DNA of 64,000 nucleotides from Hyunsoonleella aquatilis (GCF_014270105.1 NZ_JACNMF010000004.1:62001-126000); one strand, 5' to 3'. Shown: positions 21,901 to 30,336, counted from the stretch's first letter. Notes: generated by a model from the sequence alone, not told the origin. Numbers and translations: made by a program.

Positions 21901-24900
21901 TATGTTTGGTGCATCCGACATGGGCACAATCGATCTTGAGGTTAGCAATGACAATGGTACTAATTGGACCAGTTTATGGAGCCAATCAGGTAACCAAGGA
22001 GACACCTGGTTATCCGTTGATGTCAACCTTAATGCATATGTGGGAAGCAGTGTTCAATTAAGATTCAATAGGTTTGTTGGAAGTACTTGGCAAGCGGATA
22101 TTGCTATTGATGACATTGTAGTTACTACATTTGATGGCGTAGATTCAACACCACCAGTAATCACCTTAAATGGATCTTCCCCTGCAGATGTAATTATAGG
22201 GGCTACCTATACCGAAGAAGGGGCTACTGCAACAGATAATATTGATGGAGATATTACGGCAAATATTGTAATTGGTGGGGATACTGTTGATTCCAATACT
22301 TTGGGGACATATGTAGTTACTTATGATGTAAGCGATGCCGCCGGAAATGTGGCCACTCAAGTCACAAGAACCGTTAACGTTATTGATGCACCTCCAGGAT
22401 GTACCGGAGGCATTACCTCCTATCCTTATGCCTTTGGCTTTGAAGGTACCATTGGAACTTGGACGCAATCAGGTGCGGATGATTTGGACTGGTTGGTGAA
22501 CTCCAATAACACTCCATCCAACAACACAGGACCTTCAAGTGCGGTTGAAGGCACAAGCTATATATTTGTTGAAGCTTCAGGCAACAACACAGGTTACCCA
22601 AATAAAAGGGCAATTATAACGTCTCCATGCTTTGACCTTTCGAGAGCCAGTGGTGCGGATTTCAGTTTCCAATACCACATGTTTGGCTCTTCCGACATGG
22701 GAACTATTGATTTAGAATTGAGTAGTGATGATGGTGCCAATTGGACCAGTATTTGGAGCCAATCCGGCAACCAAGGAAATTCTTGGCTAGCCGTAAATAT
22801 TAATTTAGATGCCTATGCAGGCGCGAGCATTCAATTGCGCTTCAACAGGGTTACTGGCGGTACATGGCAGGCAGATATTGCCATTGATGATATTAATTTG
22901 ACCGCTGACGAGCAAGATACCATCGCACCAATTATCACGCTTATCGGCAATGCAACGGTTAACTTGAATGTGGGCGATACTTATACAGAAGAAGGCGCAA
23001 CAGCAACGGATAACATTGATGGGGACATCACCGCAAACATCGTCATCGGAGGCGATACCGTGGATACAAATACTGGTGGAACTTATGTTGTAACCTATGA
23101 TGTAAGCGATGCATCTGGGAATGCCTCAACACAGGTAACAAGAACAGTAAATGTGATTCCAGATACTACTGCGCCAGTCATTACTCTAATAGGTTCAGCA
23201 TCAATTGATTTGAATGTGGGCGATACCTATACCGAACAGGGCGCGACGGCTTCCGATAATATCGATGGCGATATCACAGCAAACATCATTATTGGGGGTG
23301 ACATCGTAGACACTAATACAGCAGGTACCTATATCGTAACCTACAACGTAAGCGATGTAGCAGGAAATCCCGCAACGCAGGTAACTCGGACGGTAAACGT
23401 GATTCCTGATACCACGGCCCCAGTCATTACACTGATTGGTCCGGCATCAATTGATTTGAATGTGGGCGATACTTATACCGAAGATGGTGCAACGGCAACC
23501 GACAACATTGATGGAGATATTACCGCAAACATCGTTATCGGCGGTGATACGGTAGACACCAATACTGGCGGAACTTACGTAGTGACTTACGACGTGAGCG
23601 ATGCTGCCGGAAATCCAGCAACAACAGTAACAAGAACCGTAAACGTGATTCCGGATACCACTGCACCGGTCATTACGCTTGTTGGCAACGCAACAGTCAA
23701 CTTAAACGTTGGCGACACCTATACCGAACAGGGCGCGACGGCAACTGACAACATTGATGGGGACATCACAGCGAACATTCTTATCGGGGGTGACACCGTA
23801 GATACTAATACGGCCGGTACTTATGTCATAACCTACGATGTGAGCGATGCGGCCGGAAATGCGGCAGCACAAGTGACCAGAACCGTGAACATGATTCCAG
23901 ATACCACCGCGCCAGTCATAACTCTTGTTGGCAGCGCAACCGTCAACCTAAATGTGGGTGATACTTATACAGAAGAAGGTGCAACAGCAACAGATAACAT
24001 CGATGGCGACATCACAGCGAACATTGTTATCGGAGGGGACATAGTTGATAGCAATACCGCAGGTAGCTATGTGGTGACGTACGACGTGAACGATAACGCC
24101 GGCAACCCTGCCACAACGGTAACTCGGACGGTAAACGTGATTCCCGATACTACTGCTCCTGTAATTACACTGATTGGTCCGGCATCAATTGATTTGAATG
24201 TGGGCGATACTTATACCGAAGATGGTGCAACGGCAACCGACAACATTGATGGAGATATTACCGCAAACATCGTTATCGGCGGTGATACGGTAGACACCAA
24301 TACTGGCGGAACTTACGTAGTGATTTACGACGTGAGCGATGCTTCCGGAAATCCAGCAACAACAGTAACAAGAACCGTAAACGTGATTCCGGATACCACT
24401 GCACCGGTCATTACGCTTGTTGGCAGCGCAACCGTCAACCTAAATGTGGGCGATACTTATACAGAAGAAGGTGCAACAGCAACAGATAACATCGATGGCG
24501 ACATCACAGCGAACATTCTTATCGGTGGCGATTCTGTCGACACTAATACTGCCGGAACCTACGTGGTGGCCTACGACGTGAGCGATAACGCTGGCAACCT
24601 TGCCGCAACGGTAACTCGGACGGTAAACGTGATTCCCGATACTACTGCACCGGTGATTACACTGATCGGCTCCGCTTCAATCGACTTGAACTTGGGCGAT
24701 ACTTACACCGAACAGGGTGCCACGGCTTCCGATAATATCGATGGGGACATAACTGCCAACATCATTGTCGGGGGTGACACTGTAGATACTAATACCGCAG
24801 GCACCTACGTGGTAACCTACGACGTGAGCGACAATGCTGGAAACCTAGCAACCCAGGTTACAAGAATTATTAACGTCATTCCTGATTCAGTAGCTCCAAT

Positions 24901-26476
24901 AATTACTCTGATTGGTTCAGCTATCATCGACTTAAATGTTGGTGAGACATATAATGAACTTGGAGCAACAGCGACGGACGATATTGACGGCAACATCACG
25001 GCCAACATTGTTGTCGGGGGCGATACCGTCGACACCAATACTGCGGGAACCTATGTTGTGACCTATGATGTAAGTGATGCTGCAGGAAATCCTGCAACGC
25101 AGGAAACAAGAACCGTGAATGTCATTGATATACCAAATGGATGTACAGGTGGCATTTCATCTTTCCCTTACAATGAAGGTTTTGAAAGTTCCTTTGGAGC
25201 ATGGACACAAGGAACAAATGATGATATAGATTGGTCTCTTAACTCAAATTCAACGCCATCCAATAATACGGGGCCGTCATCTGCATTTGAGGGTAATCAA
25301 TATATTTATGTTGAGGCATCTTCCCCTAATTTCCCGAGCCAAAGGGCTATATTGAATTCCCCATGTTTTAATTTAGGAGGCCTTACCGGAGCTACTTTCA
25401 GCTTTAAGTATCATATGTTTGGCTCATCCGATATGGGAACTATTGACTTAGAAGTAAGTATTGATGAAGGGGCAACCTGGACAAGTATTTGGAGCCAATC
25501 TGGCAACAAAGGAAATAGCTGGCTGACTGCGATTGTTGATTTAACACCTTACGTTGGCAACGGCGTTCAATTAAGGTTTAATCGATTTATTGGCGGTACT
25601 TGGCAAGCGGACATAGCAATTGACGACATAAGTTTGGTTGATGAAGTTGTTGTATTGCCGAGTTGCTCGGGTGGTGTTTCCGCTTTCCCTTACTCTGAAA
25701 GTTTTGAAAACACATTAGGATTATGGACGCAATCCAGTGCAGATGACAATGACTGGACAATCGATGCCTCCGGCACCCCTTCAAATAACACCGGACCGTC
25801 ATCTGCTAGTGCCGGAACCTATTACCTCTTCGTTGAAGCCTCTGGCAACAACGTGGGTTACCCCAATAAGAGCGCTATTCTCAACTCTCCATGTTTTGAT
25901 TTAAGCGCGAGCACAACCGCCACCTTTAGTTTTGATTATCATATGTTTGGCGCAAGCGATATGGGAACCATTGCCTTGGAGGCAAGTAATGATAATGGTA
26001 TTACATGGGCAACTCTATGGAGCGAATCGGGCAATAAAGGCAATAGTTGGCTCACCGTAAATGTAGATATTACAGCTTATACGGGAAATAGTGTTCAATT
26101 GCGATTTAACAGAATTGTCGGCAGTACTTGGCAGGCGGACATTGCAATTGACAACATCGGTCTTTCTACTTCTAGTAGCGCAAAGACCGGTGTCGAAAAA
26201 GTTCTTGGCACCGAGGACAATGCTATTGTTAAAACCGAGCTTAGGCTTTATCCAAATCCAGTGACCGATGTATTGAATATTAAGCTCACGAACACTAGCG
26301 GACAATCGAGTACCTCATCCAAACTTGAATATACGATTGTGAATGCCTTAGGCCAATTGGTTCAGGAAGGTAAAACGGACAAAAAGATTGTGGTGGACAG
26401 GTTGGAAGCCGGAGTCTATTCGATTAGGGTGAAGGATGGCGACAAGCTATATTCCAGAAGGTTTGTTAAGAAATAA
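18989..26476 (+). CDS. Secreted M14 zinc carboxypeptidase with FnIII, MAM and DUF5011-type repeats, T9SS substrate
   Basis: A 2495-residue paralogue of the carboxypeptidase at 1451. Signal peptide MKKILFLFSILLNLSLAFSQ; M14 domain about residues 130-480 with HSRE (H219, E222), NHHSF (H351 or H352) and catalytic E439 in WTPENG. After it come the same jelly-roll-like segment (KWDLERSFDYVQIEAS), one FnIII domain, then MAM, one DUF5011/bacterial Ig-like module, MAM, nine tandem DUF5011 modules (22916-25129), two further MAM domains, and a T9SS type A sorting domain (LYPNPVTDVLNIKL to the end). It should be a cell-surface exopeptidase on a long stalk. The stalk differs wholly from that of its paralogue, so catalytic domain and stalk have been recombined independently. 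About 220 bp separate it from the preceding gene, without a clear terminator. Confidence 0.92.
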   Translation: MKKILFLFSILLNLSLAFSQQINYKRVSISNPSSATISQMAQSGIDLQCGAIYKDGKLQLELSQNELATISRLGVPYNVLIDDLSTYYADRAQKNLPRARQELQAQKGFQSKAGFGKSSVSSVVLDNIGQYNGCDEINWSTPTNFKLGSMGGCLTVSEALAELDLMRSLYPNIISVKTDASPTNQTTVEGRTTYYVRISDNPDIDESGEPETLYTGMTHSRELSSLMNLMYYMWYILENYGSDPAITNLVNNQELYFIPIVNSDGLAYNESILPNGGGLQRKNRNIYNGSCGTTSEGVDLNRNFGYYWGNGGSSTNTCSETYRGPTFFSEPESQIVRDFFLQHDFKLVLNHHSFKNAMLHGYAGVDPATLDAAGVDRREDEFAKYNHDMTHFNRYAYGPSTQISALNSGNMNDWMMGPAVAGSTGGPGAGINAMAWTPENGSGSEAGSTGSGFWPDPLLIDDIARRAMRGNFLAAYFSGKYAKLIDLSPSNITALNGNLNFGIEYLGQTASDFTLSVTPVSANINSISSPSSQIGMSALEQRNVVATYSLDNAIQANDIIEFNVALSNDDGVIYQANIKKYYTPNIQFVDDPDTDGTSNWTAAGGSWGTISLNGFSGTTTTAITDSPSGSYANNESKTLQLNSTIATTGVNETIIQYYAKWDLERSFDYVQIEASTNGSTWTPLCGTYTKPGAPNENNTYSGKSTTNNNFQPDGEQLYDGDTQDKWVMEEIIIDGTNNNAYFNQSTVYLRFNFNTDGSNRQDSYTTSFDGFVFDDFRVLGVQIPCVLSVPVGLSVSNIGVTTATLTWDQVTSATYDIRYKAISDTNWTEINDINGLTTDLSGLAESTDYEVQIRSRCTSNTSNYSSSVNFTTNAFVACTGTSIASFPYNEGFEGSIGDWTQSTADDLNWLVNSNTTPSQSTGPSGAIEGSSYIYVEASVEGTGYPNKRAIISSPCFDLTGMIQATFSFKYHMFGASDMGTIDLEVSNDNGTNWTSLWSQSGNQGDTWLSVDVNLNAYVGSSVQLRFNRFVGSTWQADIAIDDIVVTTFDGVDSTPPVITLNGSSPADVIIGATYTEEGATATDNIDGDITANIVIGGDTVDSNTLGTYVVTYDVSDAAGNVATQVTRTVNVIDAPPGCTGGITSYPYAFGFEGTIGTWTQSGADDLDWLVNSNNTPSNNTGPSSAVEGTSYIFVEASGNNTGYPNKRAIITSPCFDLSRASGADFSFQYHMFGSSDMGTIDLELSSDDGANWTSIWSQSGNQGNSWLAVNINLDAYAGASIQLRFNRVTGGTWQADIAIDDINLTADEQDTIAPIITLIGNATVNLNVGDTYTEEGATATDNIDGDITANIVIGGDTVDTNTGGTYVVTYDVSDASGNASTQVTRTVNVIPDTTAPVITLIGSASIDLNVGDTYTEQGATASDNIDGDITANIIIGGDIVDTNTAGTYIVTYNVSDVAGNPATQVTRTVNVIPDTTAPVITLIGPASIDLNVGDTYTEDGATATDNIDGDITANIVIGGDTVDTNTGGTYVVTYDVSDAAGNPATTVTRTVNVIPDTTAPVITLVGNATVNLNVGDTYTEQGATATDNIDGDITANILIGGDTVDTNTAGTYVITYDVSDAAGNAAAQVTRTVNMIPDTTAPVITLVGSATVNLNVGDTYTEEGATATDNIDGDITANIVIGGDIVDSNTAGSYVVTYDVNDNAGNPATTVTRTVNVIPDTTAPVITLIGPASIDLNVGDTYTEDGATATDNIDGDITANIVIGGDTVDTNTGGTYVVIYDVSDASGNPATTVTRTVNVIPDTTAPVITLVGSATVNLNVGDTYTEEGATATDNIDGDITANILIGGDSVDTNTAGTYVVAYDVSDNAGNLAATVTRTVNVIPDTTAPVITLIGSASIDLNLGDTYTEQGATASDNIDGDITANIIVGGDTVDTNTAGTYVVTYDVSDNAGNLATQVTRIINVIPDSVAPIITLIGSAIIDLNVGETYNELGATATDDIDGNITANIVVGGDTVDTNTAGTYVVTYDVSDAAGNPATQETRTVNVIDIPNGCTGGISSFPYNEGFESSFGAWTQGTNDDIDWSLNSNSTPSNNTGPSSAFEGNQYIYVEASSPNFPSQRAILNSPCFNLGGLTGATFSFKYHMFGSSDMGTIDLEVSIDEGATWTSIWSQSGNKGNSWLTAIVDLTPYVGNGVQLRFNRFIGGTWQADIAIDDISLVDEVVVLPSCSGGVSAFPYSESFENTLGLWTQSSADDNDWTIDASGTPSNNTGPSSASAGTYYLFVEASGNNVGYPNKSAILNSPCFDLSASTTATFSFDYHMFGASDMGTIALEASNDNGITWATLWSESGNKGNSWLTVNVDITAYTGNSVQLRFNRIVGSTWQADIAIDNIGLSTSSSAKTGVEKVLGTEDNAIVKTELRLYPNPVTDVLNIKLTNTSGQSSTSSKLEYTIVNALGQLVQEGKTDKKIVVDRLEAGVYSIRVKDGDKLYSRRFVKK
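22916..25129 (+). repeat. Nine tandem 246-bp coding repeats (DUF5011-type modules)
   Basis: Units of 246 bp (82 codons) start at 22916 and keep register to about 25129. Each begins with an APVITLIG-like strand and contains NVGDTYTE, ATDNIDGDITANI, GTYVVTYDVSD and VTRTVNVI. Units starting near 23408 and 24146 are almost identical over more than 200 bp although they lie 738 bp (three units) apart, and the unit near 23900 is nearly identical to the one near 24392, showing recent block duplication or conversion. Confidence 0.93.
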
Positions 26477-26507
26477 ATTGTAATAACCTAACCAACAATC
26501 CTTTAAC

Positions 26508-26550
26508 AAAAAAGAGGTCAACTCAATTATTGAGTTGACCTCTTTTTTTG
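26508..26550 (+). terminator. Strong terminator after the second M14 gene
   Basis: AAAGAGGTCAACTCAA pairs with TTGAGTTGACCTCTTT around a 3-nt loop, followed by a T run; A-rich on the other side, so it may work in both directions. It begins about 32 nt after the stop. Confidence 0.93.
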
Positions 26551-26631
26551 TTGGAATCATTGAAGCCCAAGATAACGAATTAGCTAGGCAATTTGATGAA
26601 AACAGAGATGTTTAAACTATTGTAAAATAAT

Positions 26632-26690
26632 GTATTTCATCGTGTTTTTTAGCATTTCGTCGTATTTTTAAAAAATATTTCCTATATTAG
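26632..26690 (+). promoter_or_regulatory. Orphan promoter with LytTR-like direct repeats
   Basis: GTATTTCATCG (26632) and GCATTTCGTCG (26652) form the third pair with exactly 20-bp spacing in this window, and TATATTAG at 26683-26690 lies 31 bp after the second repeat, as in the promoter at 1359 (32 bp). No open reading frame of note follows on the plus strand; a terminator is reached at 26778. Confidence 0.5.
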
Positions 26691-26696
26691 CACCGT

Positions 26697-26806
26697 GATA
26701 CATCAAAAACGTATTGATACAATAGTTATTTGAGTTAGTCACCTTAAACCCCAAATCTAATTTTCGATAGCTATTTCAAGTCCTGGACCTTGTTCAGGAC
26801 TTTTTT
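26697..26806 (+). ncRNA. Candidate small RNA or decayed leader, about 110 nt
   Basis: The stretch between the orphan promoter and the terminator at 26778-26806 has no start codon followed by a meaningful frame. It contains TTAGTCACC and CCCCAAATCTAATTTT, which resemble the leaders of the two surface-protein genes (TTAGTCCCAAGC before 8003, TCCCAAATCTGATG before 1451). It is therefore either a short regulatory RNA made under the same control, or a promoter and leader left after deletion of a third surface-protein gene. Its 3' end overlaps the last codons of hisS in antisense. Confidence 0.35.
26778..26806 (+). terminator. Plus-strand terminator overlapping the 3' end of hisS
   Basis: AAGTCCTG pairs with CAGGACTT, followed by six T on the plus strand only; the minus strand lacks a T run. 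It therefore serves a plus-strand transcript from the orphan promoter and not hisS. Confidence 0.7.
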
Positions 26807-28170
26807 ATGGTAGAAATTAAAGTATCCAAGGACACTTTTTCCTGAGAGCCAGATACCATATTCTTTAAAGTGTAGTGATTTGCTCCTATTTCGGACTCCC
26901 CTACCAAGACCACAAAAGGAATGTTTCTCCGATTGGCATAGGTCATTTGTTTTTTCATTTTTGCATCATCAGGATATAATTCAGCATTGACGTCCTGTGC
27001 GCGTAGCTGTTTTATCGCTTTTAAACTGAATAACGCTTCTTTTTCACCAAAGTTGATAAACAGCACCTCCACATTTTTTGAAACCGTTTCAGGAAATAAA
27101 ACCAATTCTTCCAAAACCAAATAAATACGATCCAATCCAAAGCTGATACCAACCCCACTCATATTTGGCATTCCGAAAATACCCGTTAGATCATCATAAC
27201 GGCCACCACCACCGATGGAGCCCATTTTTACGGATTCCGGGGCAGACACTTCAAAAATAGCCCCGGTATAATAATTAAGACCACGGGCCAAGGTGACATC
27301 TAATTGTAATTTGGCAGTATTCAGGCCTAATTCTGAAATAGCGTTATTGATGAATTCCAATTCGGCTATCCCTTTTTGGCCTTCTTCAGAAGAGGATAAA
27401 ATGGTTTTCAAATCAGCAATCTGCGATTCAAAATCCCCGGAAATTGAAAACAAAGGTTGCAGTTTATCGATACCCGTTTGAGGAATGCCCTTGTCCAACA
27501 TTTCCTGTTTTACCTTGGCCTCACCTATTTTGTCCAGTTTGTCCAAAGCTACGGTAAAATCAATCAATTTATCAGATGCACCAATCACCTCAGCAATTCC
27601 CGAGAGTATTTTGCGGTTATTGATTTTGATGGTCACCCCTTCCAAATTCAATTTAGAAAACACTTTATCATATAACTGAATAAACTCCACTTCCTGCCAT
27701 AACGAGCCACTGCCCACCACATCCGCATCGCATTGGTAAAACTCCCTAAAACGTCCCTTTTGGGGCCTATCGGCGCGCCAAACGGGCTGGATTTGGTAGC
27801 GCTTAAATGGGAATTCGATCTCATTTTGGTGTTGTACGACGTAACGCGCGAAGGGCACAGTGAGGTCATAACGCAAGGCTTTTTCGGAGATACTCGTGGT
27901 CAGTTTATTCGAATCTTTCGTTTCGTAAGCTTCTGCATTTGCCTTTGACAAATAATCCCCAGAATTCAAAATCTTAAAAATCAAGCGGTCGCCCTCATCG
28001 CCATATTTGCCCATTAGGGTTTCGGAGTTTTCAAAACTTGGAGTTTCAATGGGTTGAAAGCCGAAGGTTTCAAATGCATTGCGAATGGTATTGAAAATAT
28101 AGTTGCGCTTTGCGACCTGCTCGGGGTTAAAATCTCTAGTGCCTTTTGGGATGCTTGGTTTTTGGGCCAT
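26794..28170 (-). CDS. hisS: Histidine-tRNA ligase
   Basis: 458 residues from the ATG at 28168-28170 ([14 protein letters not shown]). Attaches histidine to tRNA-His in the cytoplasm. Class II synthetase features are seen in order: the N-terminal KGTRDF, motif 2 region with [20 protein letters not shown] and [12 protein letters not shown], the histidine-specific [10 protein letters not shown], motif 3 GISFGLDRI, and a C-terminal anticodon-binding domain ([15 protein letters not shown]). The open frame continues 37 codons further upstream to 28281, but that part translates intergenic repeats (palindrome CCTGCGAACGCAGG and the element at 28225-28269) and is not protein. The gene stands alone; its last codons overlap a terminator of the opposite strand. 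Confidence 0.96.
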   Translation of the reverse strand: MAQKPSIPKGTRDFNPEQVAKRNYIFNTIRNAFETFGFQPIETPSFENSETLMGKYGDEGDRLIFKILNSGDYLSKANAEAYETKDSNKLTTSISEKALRYDLTVPFARYVVQHQNEIEFPFKRYQIQPVWRADRPQKGRFREFYQCDADVVGSGSLWQEVEFIQLYDKVFSKLNLEGVTIKINNRKILSGIAEVIGASDKLIDFTVALDKLDKIGEAKVKQEMLDKGIPQTGIDKLQPLFSISGDFESQIADLKTILSSSEEGQKGIAELEFINNAISELGLNTAKLQLDVTLARGLNYYTGAIFEVSAPESVKMGSIGGGGRYDDLTGIFGMPNMSGVGISFGLDRIYLVLEELVLFPETVSKNVEVLFINFGEKEALFSLKAIKQLRAQDVNAELYPDDAKMKKQMTYANRRNIPFVVLVGESEIGANHYTLKNMVSGSQEKVSLDTLISTIKKS

Positions 28171-28177
28171 AATAATG

Positions 28178-28191
28178 CCTGCGAACGCAGG
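28178..28191. repeat. Short palindrome in the hisS leader
   Basis: CCTGCGAACGCAGG, 6-bp arms around AA, 7 nt upstream of the hisS ATG. It resembles a dispersed intergenic repeat type common in Bacteroidota. Confidence 0.6.
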
Positions 28192-28224
28192 TATCTCTTT
28201 TAAGATTAGTTTGTTTTTTATTTG

Positions 28225-28269
28225 ATTCCGCATCACACTTCGACTGCGCTCAGTGGGACAATGCGGAAT
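28225..28269. repeat. Intergenic inverted repeat upstream of hisS
   Basis: ATTCCGCAT (28225-28233) and ATGCGGAAT (28261-28269) enclose CTTCGACTGCGCTCAGTG, a sequence type found dispersed in many Bacteroidota genomes. It lies in the leader or promoter region of hisS. Confidence 0.6.
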
Positions 28270-28373
28270 GACAAAGTGCAAAAATAATTAATGAAGTTGT
28301 TTTTACAGGTTTTTAGAGGAAAAAAGTATGGTTCTTAAAAAATGAGTTCTAACCACCTCCCCACTTCGTGGTA

Positions 28374-28402
28374 CTCCTCCTTACAAAGGAGGAGAGTTTT
28401 TT
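28374..28402 (+). repeat. Terminator-like intergenic repeat
   Basis: CTCCTCCTT and AAGGAGGAG form a 9-bp stem with loop ACA, followed by AG and six T on the plus strand. No plus-strand gene lies upstream. Together with CCACTTCGTGG just before it, it looks like a dispersed repeat rather than a working terminator. Confidence 0.55.
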
Positions 28403-28487
28403 ACTGCTGACTTATTGCAACACACAAGTACAAAGTGATTCTCAATTATCGGCTGGTCAAAACTCCTTCCTTTTTGAAGGAAAGGTG

Positions 28488-28505
28488 TCCCGATAGCTAT
28501 CGGGA
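28488..28505. repeat. 18-bp palindrome, second copy
   Basis: TCCCGATAGCTATCGGGA, identical to the copy at 1130-1147. It lies 38 bp beyond the stop codon of the DUF6495-like gene, next to a further hairpin (CCTTCCTTTTTGAAGG). Confidence 0.8.
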
Positions 28506-28543
28506 TTTGGTTTCATAAAAACCAAAATTCGGAAGGGTTGAGA

Positions 28544-29014
28544 CTAGTTAATTAACTCATCAAAATAGCGGTACAATTCCCCTTTTGTAATGACTGCCCC
28601 CTGCTCTATCATTTTAAATTTATCACCATTTTTGTCTTCGGAATAATCTTTATCAGCCTGCAAAAACTCAACACGCTCGTCCATTAAATTTTCGCGGAGC
28701 CAGTTATAGCCTTCTTTTGTAGTGATATCCACAGCTTCATTTTTGACGTTCACTACAATGGCATGCATCTCATCTTCGGCCAATCGGAACAAATAGATAT
28801 GCTGTGGCGCAAAATGCTCCAAATATTCTGCTTGATTAAGCACACCCTCCCAAACAAGATCGCTAAAAACGTCCAATTCGGTTTCCGCCACTTCCGGTTT
28901 ATTCTTCTTTAGTTCAGCCCACTCGTCGGCCGTAATGGATTGCGTCGCCAAGAAATTGATAAATTCCTGGTGCAGTTCCTCAAATTGTTCTTTGGTTAGT
29001 CTTCTGTATTTCAT
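28544..29014 (-). CDS. DUF6495-like conserved hypothetical protein
   Basis: 156 residues, acidic, soluble, no signal peptide. The start MKYRRLTKEQFEELHQEF and the segment FLATQSITADEWAELKK are as in a small protein family conserved in Flavobacteriia that I recognise as DUF6495; no biochemical function is known to me. It follows rplI on the same strand, but a terminator at 29041-29075 separates the two, so it is probably transcribed alone. The tail ends KGELYRYFDELIN. The family name is given from memory of the sequence type. Confidence 0.7.
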   Translation of the reverse strand: MKYRRLTKEQFEELHQEFINFLATQSITADEWAELKKNKPEVAETELDVFSDLVWEGVLNQAEYLEHFAPQHIYLFRLAEDEMHAIVVNVKNEAVDITTKEGYNWLRENLMDERVEFLQADKDYSEDKNGDKFKMIEQGAVITKGELYRYFDELIN

Positions 29015-29040
29015 TAGAACAAATTTAAATTTTTCTCAAC

Positions 29041-29075
29041 AAAAAAACCGTTCAGAACGTATCTAAACGGTTTTT
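29041..29075 (-). terminator. Terminator of the rpsF-rpsR-rplI operon
   Basis: On the minus strand AAACCGTT pairs with AACGGTTT and is followed by a run of seven T; it begins about 20 nt after the rplI stop. Confidence 0.85.
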
Positions 29076-29096
29076 ACTGTATTTAGAATTTTGAAA

Positions 29097-29549
29097 TTAA
29101 TTGGCCTGCGCTATAACTTCAAATGGTAATTCTACAACTACGTCCCTGTGTAAACGAATAGTCGCATTGTACTGCCCTAAACGCTTTACGTTTCCACCGG
29201 CAACAGAGATGAATTTTTTGTCAATCTCGTGGCCTTCTTTTTCTAAGGCACCGGCAACGTCGATATTATTCACAGAACCGAATAATTTATCGCCAGCACC
29301 AACTTTTGAAGCAATCTTGATTTCCAATGCCTTGATGGCCTCTGCCGTTTTGTTGGCATCGTCAACAATTTTCTTCTCTTTAAAGGCTCTTTGCTTTAAG
29401 TTTTCAGCTAATACTTTTTTAGCAGACGGCGTAGCCAAAATAGCATGCCCTTGAGGAATTAAATAATTTCTACCATAACCGTTCTTAACTGTTACAACAT
29501 CGTCTTTAAATCCTAAATTCTCAACGTCTTGTTTTAATATAAGTTCCAT
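29097..29549 (-). CDS. rplI: 50S ribosomal protein L9
   Basis: 150 residues, the usual length. The N-terminal RNA-binding domain is clear: MELILKQDVENLGFKDDVV, then VKNGYGRNYLIPQGHA, followed by the long connecting helix and a C-terminal domain (KLFGSVNNIDVAGALE). L9 binds domain V of 23S rRNA near the L1 stalk. It is the last gene of the rpsF-rpsR-rplI operon, 13 nt after rpsR. Confidence 0.98.
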   Translation of the reverse strand: MELILKQDVENLGFKDDVVTVKNGYGRNYLIPQGHAILATPSAKKVLAENLKQRAFKEKKIVDDANKTAEAIKALEIKIASKVGAGDKLFGSVNNIDVAGALEKEGHEIDKKFISVAGGNVKRLGQYNATIRLHRDVVVELPFEVIAQAN

Positions 29550-29562
29550 TGTTATGATTGTT

Positions 29563-29859
29563 TTATTTTAATAAATCTGCTACATAAGGCATCAAAGCCA
29601 AATGACGTGCTCTTTTAATGGCTACAGACACTTTACGTTGGTACTTTAAAGATGTACCTGTTAAACGTCTTGGTAAAATTTTACCTTGCTCGTTTACAAA
29701 ACCTAATAACCAGTCTGGATCTTTGTAATCTACATACTTGATACCAGATTTCTTAAAACGGCAGTACTTCTTCTGTTTGTTAGTCTCTATATTAAGCGGA
29801 GTTAAATATCTAATTTCTCCATCTTTCTTTCCTTTTGCTTGTTGATCAATAGATGCCAT
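29563..29859 (-). CDS. rpsR: 30S ribosomal protein S18
   Basis: 98 residues with a basic N-terminal extension common in Bacteroidota, then the family core: [41 protein letters not shown] and [16 protein letters not shown]18 binds 16S rRNA together with S6 on the small-subunit platform. It starts 2 nt after the rpsF stop, so the two are translated together in about equal amounts. Confidence 0.98.
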   Translation of the reverse strand: MASIDQQAKGKKDGEIRYLTPLNIETNKQKKYCRFKKSGIKYVDYKDPDWLLGFVNEQGKILPRRLTGTSLKYQRKVSVAIKRARHLALMPYVADLLK

Positions 29860-29861
29860 AA

Positions 29862-30200
29862 TTAAGCTTTTACGTTAAGTTTTTCTCTTCTTCTTTCGGC
29901 CCAAGCCACTGCGTGCTTGTCTAGTTTCACAGTTAAGTAACGCATGAAACGTTCATCACGTCTAAACTCAACCTCTAAAGCTTCAATTGCCTCTCCGGCC
30001 ACTTGGTACTCAAACAAGTGGTAAAATCCACTTTTTTTGTTCTGGATAGGGTAGGCTAATTTTTTAAGCCCCCAATCTTCCTTAGCTATCATCTTAGCTC
30101 CGTTAGAAACAAGAAAATCTTCGTATTTCTTAACTGTTTCCTTTATCTGGTCATCAGATAAAACGGGATTTAAGATGAAAACAGTTTCATAATGATTCAT
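29862..30200 (-). CDS. rpsF: 30S ribosomal protein S6
   Basis: 112 residues. [19 protein letters not shown], the FYHLFEYQV strand and [16 protein letters not shown] are the S6 landmarks. S6 forms a complex with S18 on the 30S platform. It is the first gene of the rpsF-rpsR-rplI operon; the promoter must lie in the 200-bp region shared with the divergent response regulator gene. Confidence 0.98.
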   Translation of the reverse strand: MNHYETVFILNPVLSDDQIKETVKKYEDFLVSNGAKMIAKEDWGLKKLAYPIQNKKSGFYHLFEYQVAGEAIEALEVEFRRDERFMRYLTVKLDKHAVAWAERRREKLNVKA

Positions 30201-30336
30201 AAAAATCGTTTTAAATTGTTAAAAATTGCCTGCAAAAATAATCATTTTTTAGTATATTACAACTCTTTTTAAGGACAAAATATTCGTCTCCCTCAAATGT
30301 TAATATTTTGTTAATTTTGACAGTTTACCGATGATT

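Noticed and set aside
22166-22613. Minus-strand frames of 66-100 codons in the MAM/DUF5011 region
   Set aside because: Shadows of the repeated sense coding sequence, with no plausible start context.
22916-25129. Mobile or CRISPR-type repeat array
   Set aside because: The 246-bp period equals an 82-residue protein module and stays in frame throughout.
27457-27948. Plus-strand frames of 60-72 codons inside hisS
   Set aside because: Antisense to conserved synthetase motifs, with no domain or own promoter.
28171-28281. Longer hisS start giving 495 residues
   Set aside because: The added residues translate dispersed intergenic repeats; the HisRS N-terminus (KGTRDF) begins 8 residues after the ATG at 28170.
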